This document shows positions 59,001 through 64,000 of a DNA stretch of 64,000 bases, one piece after another. Numbering within the stretch: the stretch's first letter is position 1; each line of letters opens with the position of its first letter. The notes beneath the pieces are model-generated. The model was not told the origin of the DNA and did not search any database. It saw only the letters and a list, made by a program, of their open reading frames with translations. The position numbers and the translations under genes were made by a program. Source of the stretch: Tetrastigma voinierianum (taxonomy: Eukaryota > Streptophyta > Magnoliopsida > Vitales > Vitaceae); contig JAEQBH010001144.1 in NCBI GenBank assembly GCA_016808115.1, positions 496,001 through 560,000 of the forward strand. The letters run 5' to 3'.

Positions 59001-59039
59001 TGAAACAATGGAAGCTGGCGTGCATGCGAGTATGATAAT

Positions 59040-59420
59040 CTCTCTAACGTATAGTGGGCCAACTTATCGATGAATCACTATTCGATGGGAGAAATAGTTT
59101 GTTTGTCAGTCTGTCCACGATCACCCGTATCAGTATCGTAGCCGCCGTGACGTGGAAGTCTACCACAAAATCCATAGTGATTCTCTCCCATTTCAACGAG
59201 GGTTCGGATGGCGCAAATAGTCCTGGGAGGCTTCGATCGTTCATTTTGCTTGTGACATGTGAGACATGCGGGAGATGAACTCTGCGATATCCTGTATATC
59301 TTCGTACCCTTTGCATGATGTAGTGTTCTTTGGGGTGCATGATACATCTTTGTCTTCTGGATGCATAGCATAGCGGGAGTGACTGCTCTATATGTCTCTC
59401 TCACATCACCTACCGGTACA
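59040..59420 (-). pseudogene. Integrase zinc-binding end and core start of element F
   Basis: The minus-strand stretch 59340-59044 has HVSHVTSKMNDRSLPGLF (position of C..CQ..K.EH..P.GLL), then WERITMDFVVDFHVTA and IRVIVDRLTNKLFLPSNS. The first core Asp in MDFV is kept. CLTCHKQNERSKPP in the next frame gives the second zinc cysteine pair. Confidence 0.85.
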
Positions 59421-59769
59421 CACAACCTCTCCGCAGACCAGTGCCATCCTCTCTTAATGACAAATCCCTCGTTGGCCGAGCTCTACTTCACCTCTGACTC
59501 TTATCGGTGGGATCCCGAATGAAGCTTTCTAATCTTGTCTATCATCTGGGGCTGTTTACTTAAAAATGTAGCTAACGATGCCCCAATTTGTCGGTTCAGT
59601 CCCACACCCAATGACCTCAATTCTGTAGTCGAGGAAGATGTGACCATACAAATTGATATGGAACCTGGTCTCCCTCTTAAAACATACATTTTGGTTGTAC
59701 TTTCGAGGATGATATTCAATAAAGTAGTTCATAATCCTTGATCGATTCAATCTGTCTCCTAAATACTCA

Positions 59770-59945
59770 TGTTACAGTTCTATACGCGTAAACGAATCTT
59801 AAGCTCTTGATCATTGCAAAAATCCTACGGGCACTCCCATATAAGTAATGCCTCCATGTCATGACGAAATACTACGTACCCTTTAGCTGAGTCGTGTGGG
59901 ATAGTCTGTTCATGCTTCTTCAATTGCTTACCCGACATATGCAGC
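59770..59945 (-). pseudogene. RNase H remnant of element F
   Basis: Minus-strand text yields QLKKHEQTIPHDS near 59935, then WRHYLYGSARRIFA and a KSL segment near 59850-59790. This equals the RNase H end WRHYLYG..CRIFTDHKSL. Confidence 0.75.
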
Positions 59946-60159
59946 TCCTTTTATCATTACGCATTGTACGCAACCTAGGCCTTGTCTGGGGCATCACAGC
60001 CTGTACCAAAGCCATCACACTTTGATGGAAGTGTGAAATCTTTGTTTGAGGGTGTCTCCCTTTTGAGTTTATCGAAACTCTGTGACGAGCCTCGACCAGT
60101 AAAAACGGTTCCTCTTTCCTCGTGGTCCTACAGTCAAGGTGCGCGGCTATCTTAGAATC

Positions 60160-60600
60160 CCTCAACGAACTTGCCGGTAATACACGAGCCGAAAACTTAT
60201 CATGTGCCGTGGGGAGGTTTCAATTAAATGGCCGACCTTGCGGATCCTTTGGGGACCCCTGCACGAAACTAGGTGTCCCAAGGCGACCTTTGTCAAGCAG
60301 CCGGCGCACTGGGTTTGGCATATAACGATGTTCCGTATTTGCGAAGGCACATCCTCAAATCACTCTGTATGTTCTACTCCCTTGCCAGAATAAATGTCCA
60401 GTGTCGTCCCGATAAACACGACTAACAAACTGATCTAAGTAAGGCCCTAAAAAAATTATGTTCATAAGATCCATGGCTTACAGGGACGTTCGTAAGTCCA
60501 AATGGCATGAGCTAGAAACTCAAATAAGCCCGTCTGAATTAACAGATCTTGTCTTAGGAACATCCTCATCATGAATTCTCAACTTATCCAATTCACTACC
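60160..60600 (-). pseudogene. Reverse transcriptase remnant of element F
   Basis: On the minus strand from 60600: ELDKLRIHDEDVPKTRS, then LMPFGLTNVPV (about 60510-60480), YLDQFV near 60440 and the catalytic region as RVYRDDT, where one Asp-Asp pair survives in an altered context. Then LRKYGTSLYAKPS (family LYAKFSKC) and a GHLVSCRG segment near 60265. The stretch left of it toward RNase H (59946-60159) is unrecognisable. Confidence 0.8.
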
Positions 60601-61960
60601 AATTAAATCAGACTCAACAAACAACATCATTACCAAGCCTTAAATCAAATAAATAGCATCCTTAAAGTGAAAAAAAACCCATAATTCCCTTATTTATAGC
60701 AAAATTACTTTTATATCTTGTAAATTATTCTTAGAAACATTAATTCTAACTCATTTCATTCAGGCATTTAATCACTTCCAATTGATTAAAATTGTGGAAA
60801 CTCAACTTTTCCATACTTTCTAAGGTAGATTAAATCCTACATGTCACACATTCATAGTATGTCTTGTTTATTCATTTCTTTTTCAACAAATTATATTTGA
60901 TAATTCATCCAATGTCATTGATTTGCTTAAACTAAATCAAACCAATGCATTTCAAAATTAAACACTGTAGCCTAACCACCTCTCATCTCATTTCTATTCA
61001 ACTTTTAATTCCATTATTACCATTAATTCAGCCCAAACATTTCAAGTAATGTCATTAAAATCAATTAAACCAATCCAAACAAACATCCCTTCCGTAACAT
61101 CAAAAGGGTGACCTAAATTAAATAATCCTTATAATATCGTTCTAACAACACAAATTTCTTATAAAATCAACACAAGATCAATAATCGATTTAATAAGCTA
61201 AGAAAACCTTAATATAACTCAATTGAAGGTTTAGATAAATAATCCATAAAACCTGACCTTATTGGAACTCTTGAACCCACGTTGACCCACTCGTTTACGT
61301 CATGTTTTAGTAATGTGCTGAGATTTCAAACCCATGCTCTCTCATCCCCCAGCTGCGGCCTCTACTACGGCGATGCTGTGCATCAAGGCTGTCGACGCTC
61401 TTTGTGGTCAAATCTGCGGACTAAGACCTCTGACAATATAACACAAGCCATGATATGGACCTTTTGGTTTTTGCTATCATTATGAGTCAATGTTACAAGT
61501 GTCTGGACCTTTTTGGATTTTCCATTTTATCTTTTATCATTGGATTCAACTTTTTAAAGAAATGATACATGACTAACTTCTCTTGATACATGACATGCAT
61601 TTCTTGGAATAGGACCTGCATATCCTACAATTGATTGTGAAGATTATGCATAAGATCATGCATTTATATGCAATCTATCATTAGAATGTCTTCTTCAACT
61701 TTTTTTTTCAACAATAATCTTGACCTTTGATTCCTCGAAATATCGATCTCCCGAGTCCTCTAATTGCTCATCTTTGTTTGAGAAGATTCAGATATGTCAC
61801 GTGCTATCCGTAATGGTGCAAACAAAGCGTTTCTCAATTTCATGATCTTGTGGAAATAAACGTGGTAAACATTGTTTCAAATATATTTGACATTTATCAT
61901 AACTTAATTTGAGCACGAGTAAGACATCATTTCCATGTTGAGTAGTAGCAGTTGATTCAT
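60601..61960. other. Unassigned AT-rich region
   Basis: AT-rich DNA to 61250, then mixed sequence. I see no PBS, LTR end, or protein motif on either strand. It may be LTR or leader DNA of F, or older debris. Confidence 0.5.
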
Positions 61961-63250
61961 GCCTGATGAGGGTCACGGGAATCAACAAAATTTGTATCCT
62001 AGGTGTCCTACTGTCGTAGCGAGGCTACTGTAATATAGCGATCTAGGGTCGAACGCAGGGATGGGTTTTCTTCGTGAAATGAGAAATGTAGTCGAGTTGA
62101 AAATGGTATTTCTCTTTGGATTTTGGGTTTTACATTCAAAACGGTGAGTTTGATGGTTGTAAAGCGCATATAAATTGAGGAAATTTGAAAGAAGATTCTT
62201 GAGTCTTGGAGTCACTTTGAGTTGGATTTTTAAGGTGTATTCATGCCCTCGGGTTTATTTCCTCGTTGGGGATATTGACCTATAGTCGTTTCCAAATCGG
62301 TTGATTTGACACTAAAGCCTAAACCAAATTACTCCCTCATGGATATGGCGTTCGGTGAGCATTGAGTCCTGATTGTGTGGCCTCGAGGCAACTACGACTA
62401 TTAGGAGACAAGTAGAAGTGGATAGCCGGTGGATCTAAGATTAGCATCCACTATAACCTGGCTTGCCCAAATACACATTCGCTTGAAATTTGGATCTAGG
62501 AGGTTTAACCTAGGGTGAATGCGAGGAAGGTTAAATGCTCATAAATGCGAGTGTGATAAATGAGAGGGAGCATGAAAACTTGCACTGACCTCACGGTGAC
62601 CCTCCTCTTCAAGGAATGAGGCTTTGTAAACATACCTTGGTTTGTCATCACCAAGGTATGTTTGGTTCTTAGAAAAAGGAAGAAAATTAAAGAAAATGAA
62701 GAAAGAAAATGAAGTAGAGAGACTTGATTGCATATTTCCAATAAACCAAAATTCCAAAGTTCCCAAAAAAAATTGCAATTCTCCACACATTGGAGCTTAT
62801 ACATAGAGTTTTTCTTAGGTAAAATACCATTATGCCCTCAAAAAAGCATTGAACTCAAAGAGATTAAATGGAAAAAACAAAGAAAAGAAAATAAAAAAGT
62901 AGGAGAGAGGGGATCTAGCATGAAGTTGGCAATGTGCCAAAATTGGCACCAGTGCCAAAATTTGCACCAATGCCAATTTTCTGCCCGGCCAAACTTGCAC
63001 CACACCAAGTGTGCAAGTTAGTGCAAAATTGGCACGGTGCCAAAATTAACAGTAAAATTAGCGCAATGCCAAAAATTGCTCCAATGCAGAAATTAATACA
63101 AAATTGTACGGTGCGAAAATTGGCATCGGTGCAAGTCAAGCAATCACCCAAGTATCAATGCAAAATTAATGCCAAAATTAGCATAGTGCCAAAATTGGCA
63201 CGATCAAAAATTAGCACCAATGCAAAAAATTAGCTGTGCAATTTTGCCCA
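61961..63250. mobile_element. Copy I of the non-coding H-type element
   Basis: It shares its opening with H: GAATCAACAAAATTTGTATCC (61978 against 41853 in H), then GCGATCTAGGGTCGAACG then CAGGGATGG and GGGTTTTCTTCGT. After about 950 bases both copies pass through a purine-rich tract into a palindrome cluster, but the palindrome sequences differ. No coding motif. Confidence 0.6.
62925..63240. repeat. Palindrome/half-site array in I (GTGCCAAAATTGGCAC)
   Basis: GTGCCAAAATTGGCAC occurs twice exactly (62934-62949 and 63186-63201): 7-base arms GTGCCAA and TTGGCAC around AA. Between them are about fifteen variants: GTGCCAAAATTTGCACC, TGCCAATTTT, GGCACGGTGCC, ATGCCAAAAATTGC and others, roughly every 15-20 bases. 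Minus- and plus-strand open frames here are repeat artefacts. Confidence 0.85.
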
Positions 63251-64000
63251 GTCTTCATATAGTCGATTTTACCAGTGCTGTGCTCTTAATTTTCTTCCCA
63301 TTCCTCTTACACTCTTGTTCTTCTTGATTTCCTCTGCGCTCTGTCCTTTAAGTTGCAATATGGCTTTAAGCTCGGCTTGGATTCATCGTGTTCAGCTCTA
63401 TCCTCAGTCTGGTCCGAAGATGGAGAAGTGTTTGGCACTGCGAAACTACGAAACACCTCTAATCTTGTTAGTAACCTTGCTGGGACATCAATCATGGTGG
63501 GTTTATTTGAATGATTAGTACTAAAAGTGCCTAAAACCTACGATGAATATGCCTCAAGAGCACTTTTAGCTCTAATCCACACCCCCAACCTACACATTGC
63601 TGAGATCATACTTTGATGAGCTTCTGACGAAAAGAGACATAGAGATGTGTGCAAAAGTGTGGAGTATAGGTAATGCTCTAACTTAAGTGTCAAGGTTGGA
63701 GCCACGCATTAATCAGGTTTGAGGCATGCCATATATAGTCCAATTCTTTGAATGATGTTCACCCAAGGAGATCAACTTCAGAAGCTTCCATCGAGTGCTA
63801 AGTGTGTATAGGGGATCGGTTGCATCAATAAACTAACTATTTGCTATACCCAGCCCGGCTCTTTAAATGCCTTAGAGGGTATTGACAAATAGAATGATTC
63901 CACTCTTGTTTCATGCCCTTTCTAAAGTAATGTAGGATGCAATGTTGAGAGTGCTTCACTTAAAGTCCATTATAACGAGGATCCACCGATGACTCCCAGC
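63251..64000. other. Unassigned sequence to the window end
   Basis: No clear gene. The phrasing (a CCACACCCCCAACC block, then mixed low-copy-looking DNA) could be the end of I or another retroelement. I cannot assign it. Confidence 0.4.

Larger units (their letters stand above)
55426..60600 (-). mobile_element. Element F: 5'-truncated Ty3/gypsy element on the minus strand
   Basis: Reading from high to low coordinates: RT, RNase H, integrase core, integrase C-terminus, polypurine tract, 3' LTR. The protein text matches the same group as element A, and the polypurine tract is nearly the same. The 5' LTR, gag and protease are not found right of 60600, so that side is truncated or displaced. It sits in LTR K. 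Confidence 0.85.

Noticed and set aside
62728..63233. 97-99-codon frames on both strands near 63 kb
   Set aside because: They translate the GTGCCAAAATTGGCAC array (Ala-Pro-Met-Pro-Lys type repeats) and have no independent support.

Overview
This is plant nuclear DNA, almost certainly from an angiosperm with a large, repeat-rich genome. The left end carries a multi-exon plant glutamate dehydrogenase copy with GT-AG introns. Nearly everything else is nested LTR retrotransposons of Ty3/gypsy type: primer-binding sites matching initiator tRNA-Met, chromodomain-type integrase ends, and one Athila-like element. I could not identify the species. I found no intact protein-coding gene, no rRNA or tRNA gene and no CRISPR array. 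All coding regions seen are decayed.

Layout. (1) 1-4188: the 3' part of a GDH pseudogene, with a CACTA-like DNA transposon (432-1247) in its first visible intron. (2) 4189-6540: AT-rich intergenic DNA. (3) 6540-16840: an old LTR remnant ('L') split by element A (7050-16524). A is a complete but dead Ty3/gypsy element with 2.6-2.8 kb LTRs, PBS, gag-PR-RT-RH-IN order, polypurine tract and a perfect TGTTT target duplication. (4) 17232-18146: a DNA-transposon-like inverted-repeat structure. (5) 18147-55425: a minus-strand LTR ('K') split by element B (18213-55228). B is a Ty3/gypsy element whose own sequence is scattered in pieces over 37 kb because later elements landed in it: C (19518-29206, a whole element with two 2,020-base LTRs) in its 5' LTR, E (about 31463-34140) in gag, and J (about 37306-41585), H (about 41846-43275) and G (43426-52569) in its integrase domain. 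G is Athila-like and is flanked by a perfect CTGAC duplication. (6) 55426-60600: element F, minus strand, 3' LTR plus integrase, RNase H and part of RT, inserted in K. (7) 60600-64000: unassigned DNA and a second copy ('I') of the non-coding H-type element.

How the parts relate. Insertion order follows from who interrupts whom: L before A; K before B and F; B before C, E, J, H and G. The most unusual signal is that several unrelated element families here each carry an array of short perfect or near-perfect palindromes of their own sequence. They lie in the LTR (A, G), in the leader between PBS and gag (B, C), or about 950 bases from one end of the element (H, I). In B and C the 12-base palindromes differ at four positions but keep their dyad symmetry. 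In H and I the palindrome sequence is entirely different, yet it sits at the same distance from the shared end, after a purine-rich tract. This looks like a swappable palindrome module. Its function is unknown.
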